64,000 bases of DNA, from contig OY856187.1 of the NCBI GenBank assembly GCA_963693315.1, positions 40,971,242 through 41,035,241 of the forward strand. Direction: 5' to 3'. The translations under genes and the position numbers were made by a program. The notes beneath the pieces were generated by a model. The model did no database searches. It worked only from the letters and a program-made list of their open reading frames with translations, and was not told the origin of the DNA. Below, piece by piece: positions 26,066 through 36,829 of this stretch (the stretch's first letter is position 1; the number at the start of each line of letters is the position of its first letter). The DNA is from Diogma glabrata (Eukaryota > Arthropoda > Insecta > Diptera > Cylindrotomidae).

Positions 26066-28275
26066 GAAAAACGAAATTTACTATGTTTATTTACGAATCA
26101 GTAAACATGCCAAATCGTCTGATTGTGCGAAAAAATTATTAAGAGCAAAATATTGACATTTTAACAAAACAATAAAATGTTAGTTTATAAAATCGGAAAA
26201 CAAGAGTTATTTATTATTGTTACACTAAGTTAATTTTTTTTCTAACATAAAACCACACGTTACAAAAATTCCAAACCCCAAAATTCCAAACAAAAATAAT
26301 TATAAACATACCAATATAATCTTGGCATTAAACAAAGTATACCAAATACTTCATCCAACATATTCTAACGAACAAATTGGGCCGAAAATAATTACAAGCA
26401 ATTAAAACAAGAAAATACAAAAATGGCAAGCAAATGTAAGTAGTTAAAAAAAGGATAAAACATACATATATGTTGCATAATTAAGAAAAATTAAAAACCA
26501 TTTTTATGTGACAAAAAGGTTAACAAAATTAATTGGAAGCAACACGAGTGTGATCATATCATAAACAATTTTATTAGAATAAAACATTTTGTATACATTA
26601 TGGGATATGATTTCTCATTTAAAACTTTTAATAAAAGATAGATGTGAACGCGGTTTTTATGATAATTATTATGGTAGGTTTTTCAATAAAATTATGTTTT
26701 ATTACGGAAATCATTTTTAAATTTCATAATGTAGCGAAATATTATTTGTACAAACAAAAATCTAAATGTACGTGAAAACAATTTATTCGAGGTTTTTTCT
26801 TGAAAAATAAAAAGACATTTAATTTCAACACTTGAATATCCCATAGTACCAAACAATTTATATCTAATTATTTGGTGTGTAACTAAATTGCAAATAAGAT
26901 AAGAAAAATTATAAATAAGATAAGATTGATGGCATCAACGTAATAATAATATCGAGTAGTTTTATGATTGAGACACTGACACTTTTGATAGTTAAACTTT
27001 ATATTATAATAATTACCTATTATTCCCATTTTTGTGTTTTTTATTTCTTACACCCATAATATTAATAAACAGGTTCAAATTATATGATAAATCTATATAC
27101 AGAATTTTTAGAAGATACCAACCACCTTCACTATTAAAATTAAAAACTAATAAATACAATTATTAAAAGAAACCAGCCGCCTCCACTTTTCTAATTTCAA
27201 ACCTTAGAAAAAAATCGAAATTCAAATTGTTTTTTTATAGTAAAAAATAAACCCAATGTTTTTGTTTTTTGTTAGAATAGTGACTTGAAGTTAAAACAAA
27301 AGGTTGAAGCAAGACATTTAATTCAGACAATCACCAAAAACACACAATAAAAACTAGGTAGCTTCACATATAATTTTATAAATAACAAATAAAAATTTGT
27401 ATCAAAAGCTCAACAATTTGTTTGACTTTAAGTAATCTCATGGGCTTTTTTTTAAATAAAAAAATCGGCTTAGATCAAAGTTGATAGTGCATGTTTAGAT
27501 CTCCTCTTCCTTCGTTTCAGTTTATATGTCGCATAAATATATAAAATTTTCCGTCTCCTCTTACTATTTATAAGTCGTATGAAAACCAAAATGCTTCGGA
27601 AATTTCGAGATTACAATATATAGAGTATTTAAATATATATTTCTATGAAATCTATCTAAAATTTGAATCGGAAGTGGAACTAAAGAATTGCTGAAGTCTT
27701 ACACAAAGATTTCAACCATAATCGTTACTCTAGGTTACATTTTTCTTGAAAGTTTATTTTTTTCTTTTTCCTTTCTAACCAAAAACCGATAAAATGGCTA
27801 TTTCACATATCATATTTATTTATTAAAATGACTCAATTTAACACGACGCTTGTTGTGGTTCCAGTGCAATCTGTATAATTTATGGCATATTTCAACTCAC
27901 TGTAACGACCAAAAAGTTATATTAAATAAATATTTTATTTTTGAAGTTTAAACCAAACAGTCCTCACACTATTCATTCTATAAATAATAAATTGTTCCGT
28001 ACTATCAAACAACTGAAAATCATTATCACAAACGTATTCAGTGTCTCACTATATTTTTTTCAAAATATTTAAATTGTTTTTAGTTCGCATGCGTCGTATG
28101 TAAAAAATGTTTATTTTGTTATTGTTTTTTCTTTTTCAATATGAAATGGATATAGTTTTTGTTTTAAAACAAAGACAATAAACAGTAAATTAATAAAGCG
28201 CAGAAGCATAGGTATTAAGAGGGTACTTCATATTACGTGAGTAAGTTGTTATATATTGGCAATATCAATGATTGA
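26066..28275. other. AT-rich non-coding stretch
   Basis: No gene, RNA or repeat family recognised. Confidence 0.45.
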
Positions 28276-28915
28276 TTAACCTTCACGTGAACAGTATCTA
28301 CCCGGATAGATATCACGGTTTTTGTAATTTAATAACTTTATGAGTTTTTAACCAATCATCATGCCTGTTCAGCTATGTGACTAATTTTTAAATTGATTTC
28401 GCAAAATCTGAGAAAAAAATATTTTGGACTTCCTTTTAACACTTTTTTTTGGATTTTTATGGTTTTTTTTACGCAAGAAAACAATATCTACCCGGGTAAA
28501 TATTTTTTTCTTGGGTTTTATTTGAATATTTTTACTGGTCAATGTGAAAAACAAGTAACTTTATTTTTAAATATATGCTTTTATTGTATGCTTACACAAA
28601 AGCAAAATGATATTATGATATTAATACACGTTTGATGTTATTACACGTTTGTTGATATTATGTAAGTTGATATTACGTAAGAAAACATTATCTAACCGGG
28701 TAGATATTTTTTCCTTTTTCTTATATGAAAATTTTTACTGGTGAATGTGAAAAAACAAGTAACTTTATTTTTAAATGCATGCTTTTTTTGTATGCTTACA
28801 CAAAAGTAAAATAAATACACAGTTACGTTTGTTGATATTATGATTTATGTAATATCTACCGGGGTAGATATTGTTCATATCAGTCGCTAAAAATTTCCGT
28901 TCACGCGAAGGTTAA
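28276..28915. mobile_element. piggyBac-like MITE with TTAA ends
   Basis: TTAA at 28276-28279 precedes ccttcacgtgaac. The other end is gttcacgcgaagg followed by TTAA at 28912-28915. A TTAA duplication with CCTT/AAGG termini is the hallmark of piggyBac-type transposition. Inside are two ~200-bp direct units (each with tgtgaaaa.caagtaacttta and tgtatgcttacacaaaag) and four copies of a near-palindrome resembling atctacccgggtagat (28294, 28486, 28689 and 28853). No transposase; must be mobilised in trans if at all. Confidence 0.8.
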
Positions 28916-29267
28916 ATATTAAATAACCTAAGGTTTTTTTGATATAATACTTAGTATTGGAATTTTCTTTGTTTTGGTTTAATTGAAATACGCGGTAGAT
29001 TTGAGGTGTGTAAATAAAATGTTGGTTCGTTGCGAATAAGATGTATACCACAGAGAGAGAAGGATACATTGTCTTTTTAAAATATAAAGTCGATGATTAT
29101 AATTCCATTGATTTTTTTAAATCACTTAAGTTTTAACTTTCAAAAAAATTAAAACTTTTATGTTTTGAACTTTTCAATATGTTGTGCAAAAGTTTTTTTC
29201 GCAATTGCAACTTAAGAAATTTGATTAATATGTAAATTTTTTTATATTATTTTAATCTTAAACAATC

Positions 29268-29945
29268 ACAATAAAAAAAAGTCGGACAAGTGCGAATAAA
29301 ATTCGCTCGCCAAAGGTTCCGTGAATGTAAAAGAACACAATATCAAAAATAAATGACATAAAGTTTGGTTGTAAAGATTTAGCCAGTTTTTTAATGGTTT
29401 AAATTGGGAATATTTGTTCTTTAAATCAGCGTTGCAATATAGGGTGGTATACATACACTTAAAATAGCACTTTTTTTTAATCAATAACTAAAAAACTGTG
29501 CATCGCAGAATTCTAAAAAATGTTGCAATGTTTCTTAAATTAAGTGTTCTTTCAAATGACACTCGTTTGGTTCCAAAAAAGTTTTTTTGTTCCAAAAAAG
29601 AAAACGTCAGTTTGCAAAAGTTATACAAAAAATGGTGAGGTGTAAAATTCCAAAATATATTTTTAAATAATGCATAAATGAAGCCCTTTCATATGATACC
29701 CTACTCGTCACGATAAAAAAATGTATGTTTTCAACGGCTCTTTAAAACAAACGAACACAACTTTATTTATTTTTTAACCCACCATCTTGTGTGGATAGGT
29801 GGATAGGTTAGTTTTATAAGCCCCTCAACTTTTAAGTTCATCGGATTAATGGTTCACGAGACAATCGAAATAATATGAAAAACACGTTATACTCTCACCA
29901 ATAGTGTTCCGTATAAAAACGGAACCCTAAAAAGAAGGAACCAAT
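29268..29945. repeat. Dispersed insect-type repeat with inverted ends
   Basis: Begins gtcggacaagtgcgaataaaattcgctcgcc with ggttccgtg, and ends gtataaaaacggaaccctaaaaag; the ggttccgt and acggaaccc words are complementary. The pairing of a gtcggacaagtgcga-like start with an acggaaccctaaaa end is, from memory, widespread in insect genomes; I do not assign a family. Non-coding. Confidence 0.5.
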
Positions 29946-30148
29946 GAATCTTAAGTTTTATAAAGTCATGAACTTATATTGAATTAAAGATTTTCTGGCG
30001 ATAAAGAGTTTTTGGCGATATTAACAGGACAACTGTTTATATCACCACAAAGATAGAATTATTTTATTTTTTGGTAAATTTATTTAGAGCTGCAGCATCA
30101 AACCTTTATTTATGTATGAAAAGACTAGTTTATGTGGTCATTTGTGTC

Positions 30149-30198
30149 TTTATTATAACAATATTTCGATCCCTGTGTGGATCATTATCAAGTTGATT
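30149..30198 (-). ncRNA. Hammerhead-ribozyme-like motif, left Penelope-like copy
   Basis: Mirror of the plus-strand motif at 33003-33052; see that entry for the parts. It lies near the outer end of the left arm and would be in sense orientation on minus-strand transcripts. Confidence 0.4.
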
Positions 30199-30975
30199 TA
30201 AAAAAACAGTGTATGATTCTTAAATGAAAACAAGATTAAAATATAAGGTTAGAGAACAATTTAAAATCAAAGTAAAATTAGAACTTATTTTAATAAATTT
30301 ACGAGAATGTGTTAGGAATTATGCGAAATGATATAAATATATTAGACAATTATTTTTACAACTAACCTAATTAATTGTTTGCATGTAAAAATTAACATTT
30401 TAATTGGGGAACCAAAATGGTAAGGGAGTATTAACGGTAAAAATGCTATGTTTATGGAGTTGATAGAAAAATTCCTATAAACTCCTGATGTATTAAAAAT
30501 TAGAAAAACTAAAAAACAAGAAATCACAAAAAGAAAATTAATACCTGTTTCATATACACAAACAGTTATATCACATATGCATGAAAAAAACACTATATAT
30601 ATATAAAAAAACTTTAAGTTACTTGACTAAAACATATAACATATTAAAAATTACACTAAAATATTCACAGGCAATTTTATAATTTACAATTTAATTAAAT
30701 TAATTAATAAATGGAATAGTAATGCTGTGTAATGCATATTGTTATACTATGGTCAAGATATGTTATAATTGGATTGTTTTTAACAAATGAGGGGAAATGT
30801 ATTCTACAGAGAAAAATTTGTTAGAGAGAAAGACAATTTGTTCATGGCAGCGTTATCAGTAATGTTGGTGAACGAAAAATTTAAGTTGAAGATCAGTTAT
30901 ATATTATAAGAGAAAAAAACTGGTAATGTATGAATATGTATGAGAAATTTAAATTGTTAAAAATTGAAAACGTCA

Positions 30976-31488
30976 TTAGTGTGCTGATGACGATCTTGGT
31001 CTGATACGTTTGATGATTTGATTATATTGAACATCTATGTTGTTGGTGTCCGTCTTAATATTAACAGATGTAGGGCTCAGCAATATGTGACATGATTCCA
31101 GGATGCGCCTTTTATGTTGATGAGACTCTTTGTGAATTATATTGGCTTCCTCAAATTTGAATTGATGACCGGTATCCAAAGTATGGCGAATCAAGGCTGT
31201 TTTTCCATTGTCGTTTTTATGTCGTACCCTGAAATCATACTCATGTTGCTTAACTCTAGTCCCCAATTTTTTGGACGTTTCACCAATGTAGACGCCGTTG
31301 CAACCACCACATGCTATACTGTACGTTAGGCCCGATTGGTCAAATTTGTTGATTTTAGCTTTAGTGTTGGTAAAGATTGTGTCTTTTAATTGATTGTATG
31401 CCTTAAATGCAATTTTTAAATTGGGGGCCTTGTTATTTATTATTTTGCTAATTTTGTTAGATAGAGGGGCAATATAAGGAAGGGACAC
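30976..31488 (-). pseudogene. Penelope-like element GIY-YIG endonuclease fragment, left copy
   Basis: 170 codons forming the C-terminal end of a Penelope-like ORF. Seen: a Cys-Gly-Gly-Cys zinc-knuckle-like pair followed by GVYIGETSKKLGTRVKQHE. This is the GIY-YIG core (Tyr-Ile-Gly), with the catalytic Arg at LGTR, a His-rich middle, and a Glu in a KRRILES segment. In intact elements this domain follows a reverse transcriptase and nicks the target. The translation is identical to that of the right copy. The open frame continues a little upstream of the first Met, so the Met at 31488 is not a natural start. Truncated, so presumably inactive by itself. Confidence 0.85.
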
Positions 31489-31712
31489 ATATGCTGACTG
31501 GATAGGACTATTTGGTTCGGAAGTAGAAAGTGGAGGTGATATTGAAATGTTAGGTATGTTAGGTAGAGTGTAATAGGGATCGGATTCTATTATTTTCCTA
31601 CGTAATATCTTGTGTATGAGGTGAGGTTTACACTCTACCTAACATACCTAACATTTCAATATCACCTCCACTTTCTACTTCCGAACCAAATAGTCCTATC
31701 CAGTCAGCATAT

Positions 31713-32225
31713 GTGTCCCTTCCTTATATTGCCCCTCTATCTAACAAAATTAGCAAAATAATAAATAACAAGGCCCCCAATTTAAAAATTGCATTTAAGG
31801 CATACAATCAATTAAAAGACACAATCTTTACCAACACTAAAGCTAAAATCAACAAATTTGACCAATCGGGCCTAACGTACAGTATAGCATGTGGTGGTTG
31901 CAACGGCGTCTACATTGGTGAAACGTCCAAAAAATTGGGGACTAGAGTTAAGCAACATGAGTATGATTTCAGGGTACGACATAAAAACGACAATGGAAAA
32001 ACAGCCTTGATTCGCCATACTTTGGATACCGGTCATCAATTCAAATTTGAGGAAGCCAATATAATTCACAAAGAGTCTCATCAACATAAAAGGCGCATCC
32101 TGGAATCATGTCACATATTGCTGAGCCCTACATCTGTTAATATTAAGACGGACACCAACAACATAGATGTTCAATATAATCAAATCATCAAACGTATCAG
32201 ACCAAGATCGTCATCAGCACACTAA
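31713..32225 (+). pseudogene. Penelope-like element GIY-YIG endonuclease fragment, right copy
   Basis: Mirror image of 30976-31488 with an identical 170-residue translation: C-x-x-C then YIGET, catalytic Arg, His and Glu in family order. The frame stays open upstream to about 31630, where the arm ends at the spacer. That makes the 5' break fall between the reverse transcriptase and endonuclease domains. Downstream (32226-33129) is the 3' region; a hydrophobic 83-codon ORF at 32608-32859 is probably chance. Confidence 0.85.
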
Positions 32226-33002
32226 TGACGTTTTCAATTTTTAACAATTTAAATTTCTCATACATATTCATACATTACCAGTTTTTTTCTCTTATAATAT
32301 ATAACTGATCTTCAACTTAAATTTTTCGTTCACCAACATTACTGATAACGCTGCCATGAACAAATTGTCTTTCTCTCTAACAAATTTTTCTCTGTAGAAT
32401 ACATTTCCCCTCATTTGTTAAAAACAATCCAATTATAACATATCTTGACCATAGTATAACAATATGCATTACACAGCATTACTATTCCATTTATTAATTA
32501 ATTTAATTAAATTGTAAATTATAAAATTGCCTGTGAATATTTTAGTGTAATTTTTAATATGTTATATGTTTTAGTCAAGTAACTTAAAGTTTTTTTATAT
32601 ATATATAGTGTTTTTTTCATGCATATGTGATATAACTGTTTGTGTATATGAAACAGGTATTAATTTTCTTTTTGTGATTTCTTGTTTTTTAGTTTTTCTA
32701 ATTTTTAATACATCAGGAGTTTATAGGAATTTTTCTATCAACTCCATAAACATAGCATTTTTACCGTTAATACTCCCTTACCATTTTGGTTCCCCAATTA
32801 AAATGTTAATTTTTACATGCAAACAATTAATTAGGTTAGTTGTAAAAATAATTGTCTAATATATTTATATCATTTCGCATAATTCCTAACACATTCTCGT
32901 AAATTTATTAAAATAAGTTCTAATTTTACTTTGATTTTAAATTGTTCTCCAACCTTATATTTTAATCTTGTTTTCATTTAAGAATCATACACTGTTTTTT
33001 TA

Positions 33003-33052
33003 AATCAACTTGATAATGATCCACACAGGGATCGAAATATTGTTATAATAAA
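33003..33052 (+). ncRNA. Hammerhead-ribozyme-like motif, right Penelope-like copy
   Basis: ttgataa (33010-33016; hammerhead core consensus is ctganga), then t, then a perfect 5-bp stem gatcc/ggatc (33018-33022 with 33029-33033), then gaaa (33034-33037), then tattgttataata, able to form a small stem III. Penelope-like elements are known to carry hammerheads in their LTR-like ends, and this placement fits. The core has two departures from consensus, so cleavage is doubtful. Confidence 0.45.
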
Positions 33053-33734
33053 GACACAAATGACCACATAAACTAGTCTTTTCATACATAAATAAAGGTT
33101 TGATGCTGCAGCTCTAAATAAATTTACCATAAATTATAAAACATCCAAACCAGATATTAAATATTATCACACAACTTTAGAATTATTTTAGTTACTAACT
33201 TTTGGAAGGATATTTACGTTGGTCGCCAATGTCTCGGCCACTGAAAAGTGCTTCTTACCTCGTTTGTCTGACAGTGCTCATTTACAACATGTAAGTGTTT
33301 TGTTTTCATTGATTATCGGTATGTGAAAAGAAAATACTTTGAATGTCTCCTTTTATATTCAGTATGTAAAAAATTTGTTTTGCAATGCGAAATCAGATTT
33401 TTAGGTATTTGATCTACATTCACTGCAATTTTAGACTCGTTGAGGCGTCAACTGAGATTTGTTTGTTATTCGCTGTTCTCAGACCATCGTCGATTTTTAG
33501 TTATTAGATATTTCAGTTGATGCAAAAAGAGAAAATATATAAAACAGAAAACGTGAAGAAATGTTCGAGTTCAGAGAAAGAATTTACTTCTTCTAGAAAA
33601 AATATTCTCAATTCAGTGCGCTTGTTCGTCTCTCTGTGCAAATACTTGCATATAACAATATTTTTCTAATTTTATTGCATTATGGTGTAAAATAACAAAA
33701 GTTTAAGGTTGCGTGAAATTATAAAAAAACAAAT

Positions 33735-35327
33735 AGTACTTCGGTTTGAAAGACCTAAATATTACATTCATGAGCTCAAAGTGAAATTCTTACCCCCACT
33801 TTTTTTGACATTTCTCGACGTTTGAGGATCTACTGATTCTAAAAAAGTAAAAAAAAAATGTATGTCTGTCTGTAGGCCGACCGTCATTACCTACGCTGCA
33901 GGGAAAACCGCTGGAGGGATTTCAAAAATTTTTTTTCTAAAAATAGGTATACTCAAGGGACAGGTCTGAGAGGACGCTATGCTCGATAACTGTACCGAAA
34001 GTGTGTCAAAAAATCATTATGTGTGTCAAAATTAGCAAATTTAAATATTTTTGCTTAAAAACATTCATTTTAAGTGATTACGAGTACGAACATTGAATTT
34101 GGAGAAATCTTGATGGTAGGAAATGGTATGTGAGATCAAAAACTAGATTATTGCATTCTAAGTTTGTCAAAAAATGTTGTCAAGTGTGTCAAAATAAAGA
34201 TTTTTATTTGTTTTTTTACTTAATTTTTTGGAAAAAAAATAAAATTAATTGTTTGTTTGAAATGAAATTTTATTATTATTATTGACCATTATGGCATTAT
34301 AAGTTTGTCAAAAAAATAATGTCAAGCGTGTCAAAAAATGATTTCATTTATTTTTTTAGTCAATTTTTTGGAAAACAAATTTAGCTGTTTTTATGACGTA
34401 AATGTAATTAAAAAATGAAATTGGACATGGAAATTTTTGAATGTGTTATTGTTTTTGAAATATTTTTGGAATTTTGTAAAAGTTTGTATTTTTGATTTTG
34501 TAATAATTTTTGCAATGTTTTTAGAATTTCGGAAAAAGTTTTAATTTTTGATTTTGTAAGAATTTTCGGAATGTTTTTAGAATTTTGAAAAATTTTTAAT
34601 TTTTTGACTTTATTATAATTTTTTGAATTCTGAAAAAATTTTCAATTTTTGATTTTGTAATAATTTTTGCAATATTTTTAGAATTTTAGAAAAAGTTTGA
34701 ATTTTTAAGAATTTTTGGATTATTATTGGAATTTAGAAAAAGTTTTTAATATTTGATTTCATTCTAATTTTTGGAATATTTTTGGAATTTTGAAAAAGGT
34801 TTTAATTTTTGATTTTGTAAGAATTTTTGGAATTTTTTTACAATTTTGAAAAATTTTTAATTTTTGATTTTATTATAATTTTTGGTGTTTTGAAAAAAGT
34901 TTTAATTTTTGCTTTTGTAATAATTTTTGCAATATTTTTAGAATTTTGGAAAAGTTTGAATTTTTAAGAATTTTTGGAATATTATCGGAATTTAGAAAAA
35001 GTTCAAATATTTGATTTCATTCTAATTTTTGGAATATTTTTGGAATTTTGAAAAAGTTTGATTTTATTTAATTTAACAATATTTTTGGAATTTTGATTAT
35101 AATTTTCCGGCAACGTATTGATGTTTCGTGTTAGTTTTGTAATAAATTTTTAAACAGAGATAAAAAATACTTGTACTTCAACAAAGAGTTATGTTAGATA
35201 TACATCGCTGCTCAAAACTAAAAACCATGTCCTCATAAAAGTTTTTTGCCGAAAATAATATCAAAATACTTAACGCAGACCGAAGTCTTGAATATCTCAG
35301 AGCTGTGAGATTTCAGCCCCTCCATAT
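33735..35327 (+). mobile_element. GTCY-family element, copy E (full length)
   Basis: The clearest copy. Left end: acttcggtttgaaagacct hairpin, then ttacattcatgagctc. Then ctactgattctaaaaaag, a tetranucleotide block (gtatgtctgtctgtaggccg, 33861-33880), cgctgcagggaaaaccgctg, and three ~120-bp units (gtgtgtcaaaa, ataagtttgtcaaaa, 34010-34400). Then a degenerate array of ~55-bp AT-rich units (34440-35100), gcaacgtattgatgtttcgtg, cgaagtcttgaatatctcag and the terminus cagcccctccatat. No coding ORF; non-autonomous. Confidence 0.8.
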
Positions 35328-35749
35328 ATTTAGAATGGTTTAATTATTAGAATCAGTTTGGGGTTGGGTTGAAAAGTTTTAAATTTGTAGTTTTGAGGTG
35401 GTGGCTCACCTCAAATTTTAATTTTAAGACTCGCAGCAAACTTGTCAAAAATCATAGTTTTTAAGACATCATTTAATTATTTTCATGTTGCCAAAAATCC
35501 TGAAAAAACTCCGCTTTAAATTAAAGATTTTGCTTTAAATTCAATTCATACTTTAATCATGTACAAATTATCAATATCAAATTCTAACTGTCAGACGTTT
35601 TTGTGTTATTATTCATATACCACAAAATTATTTCATAAAATGTCAACATAATAATATTGATTGTATCCGACCACCTGGTCTCAAATTAAATCCTCAAATA
35701 TTTAAAAAAAATCAATTTTAATATTTTTCATTCTTATCTTTGTTATATT

Positions 35750-35810
35750 TATATTTATAAACATCACTTCTCAAACTTATTTCTTCTTCATAAATATTTT
35801 CAGTCTTATT
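35750..35810 (+). promoter_or_regulatory. Candidate core promoter of the CAP gene
   Basis: tataaa near 35756 and an arthropod-initiator-like tcagtct at 35801, 45 bases apart (wider than the usual 25-30). A second ataaata lies at about 35790. The 5' UTR would be about 55 bases. Weak evidence in AT-rich DNA. Confidence 0.3.
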
Positions 35811-35857
35811 CAACGTTTCATATCTTAAGCATATAACAAAGACATCAATCAAAAAAC

Positions 35858-36682
35858 ATGAAATTTCTAATAAATTTTCAAACAATATTGATGATAATAA
35901 TTTTCTCTATTATGATTAAAACCATTTCATCTGATTATTGTGAATTAGAACGAGAATACTGTGTTTTACATTATCACGTTGGCTGTCAGAAAAATAACAT
36001 TCCAACGCCATCAAAATGGAAAAATTTTCAATTAATTTTAATAACAACGAAAATGAGATCATTAATTCTCGAAACGATAAATGAATTTCGTAACTCAGTT
36101 GCTTTAGGAAAAATGAAGGGATTCCCAAAAGCATCTGGAATGCCAATGGTTATGTGGCATCATGAATTTGAGCTGTTATCGGAAATGATTGTTTCGAAAA
36201 CGAATGAAACAAACTTATTTTGTGCTGCTACAGAAAAATATCATTTTCCTTATGAAATAAGTTATTATGTGTGTGCTGGTAATTTGAAACCACTCCAAAT
36301 AATCGATCGTGCTTTGAATAAGTTTATAAAAAAAGAAATAAAATCATCAAATGATAAAGCATGGTCATCACTTTATATGGATAAAACTAAATTTATTGGT
36401 TGTGCGTTAGGAAGGTATGATGAGGATAACAAACAAACTTTCTCGTTTAAATGTTTAACAAATAAATGGGCTGATCGAACTTTAAGAAATTCATATGAAC
36501 GGGGAGAACCATGCTCAAAATGTAGTTATGGCGAATCTTGTAATGATTTTTATGGTGGACTTTGTGCAAAAGAGTTAATGGGACCACCGGGAATAATGGG
36601 ACCACCCGGACCGGCTGGACCTCCTGGAACATCTGAAGTCAAAACAACAGAAAAGAAGAAAAAAACTTGTAAGAAACCATAA
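35858..36682 (+). CDS. Secreted CAP/antigen-5-like protein with collagen-like tail
   Basis: 274 residues, one exon. Residues 1-25 are a signal peptide (hydrophobic ILMIIIFSIMI). The mature start DYC...C...H..GC matches the N-terminal cysteine pattern of insect antigen-5 proteins. The CAP body includes a MVMWHHEFELL segment (equivalent to the family's conserved Trp-x-x-Glu-Leu), a YVCAGN stretch, and FIGCALGRY (the family's GCA segment). A Cys-rich hinge follows (GEPCSKCSYGESC...GLC). Then comes a tail of five Gly-X-Y triplets (GPPGIMGPPGPAGPPG, about residues 243-258) and a Lys-rich end with one Cys. The usual HFTQ motif before the GCA segment is missing (AWSSLYMDKT instead), so the CAP cavity is diverged. 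Extracellular; partner and function unknown. The Met is the first in frame, followed directly by the signal peptide. Confidence 0.85.
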   Translation: MKFLINFQTILMIIIFSIMIKTISSDYCELEREYCVLHYHVGCQKNNIPTPSKWKNFQLILITTKMRSLILETINEFRNSVALGKMKGFPKASGMPMVMWHHEFELLSEMIVSKTNETNLFCAATEKYHFPYEISYYVCAGNLKPLQIIDRALNKFIKKEIKSSNDKAWSSLYMDKTKFIGCALGRYDEDNKQTFSFKCLTNKWADRTLRNSYERGEPCSKCSYGESCNDFYGGLCAKELMGPPGIMGPPGPAGPPGTSEVKTTEKKKKTCKKP

Positions 36683-36792
36683 CAACTTAAATTTAATGCG
36701 TATAATTGTAGAATTATTTTTATAATTATTATTCATGTTTTACTTTAATGAAACTGCTTCAAATATGTTCTATTAGTTTACTTTAGGTCTTT

Positions 36793-36798
36793 AATAAA
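36793..36798 (+). terminator. Polyadenylation signal of the CAP gene
   Basis: aataaa about 111 bases after the TAA stop, with a further attaataaaac just downstream. Confidence 0.5.
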
Positions 36799-36829
36799 TC
36801 ATATTATTAATAAAACAAATTTAATTTGT

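Larger units (their letters stand above)
30054..33190. mobile_element. Palindromic Penelope-like retroelement insertion
   Basis: Arms 30072-31573 and 31628-33129 (1,502 bp each) are reverse complements; every checked coordinate pair sums to 63201, and I found one difference (30250 versus its partner). The 54-bp spacer 31574-31627 is unique. Both copies are 5'-truncated and head-to-head: each reads outward through a GIY-YIG endonuclease ORF, a long 3' region and a hammerhead-like motif. The outer 13-mer tagaattatttta occurs at 30054-30066 and 33178-33190, a likely target duplication. 48 extra bases lie between the right arm end and that duplication, comparable to the one-sided extensions known in Penelope. 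No reverse transcriptase remains. Confidence 0.8.

Noticed and set aside
32608..32859. Hydrophobic 83-codon ORF in both Penelope-like arms
   Set aside because: Identity between arms only reflects the palindrome; composition is AT-driven and no domain is visible. Kept as 3' region.
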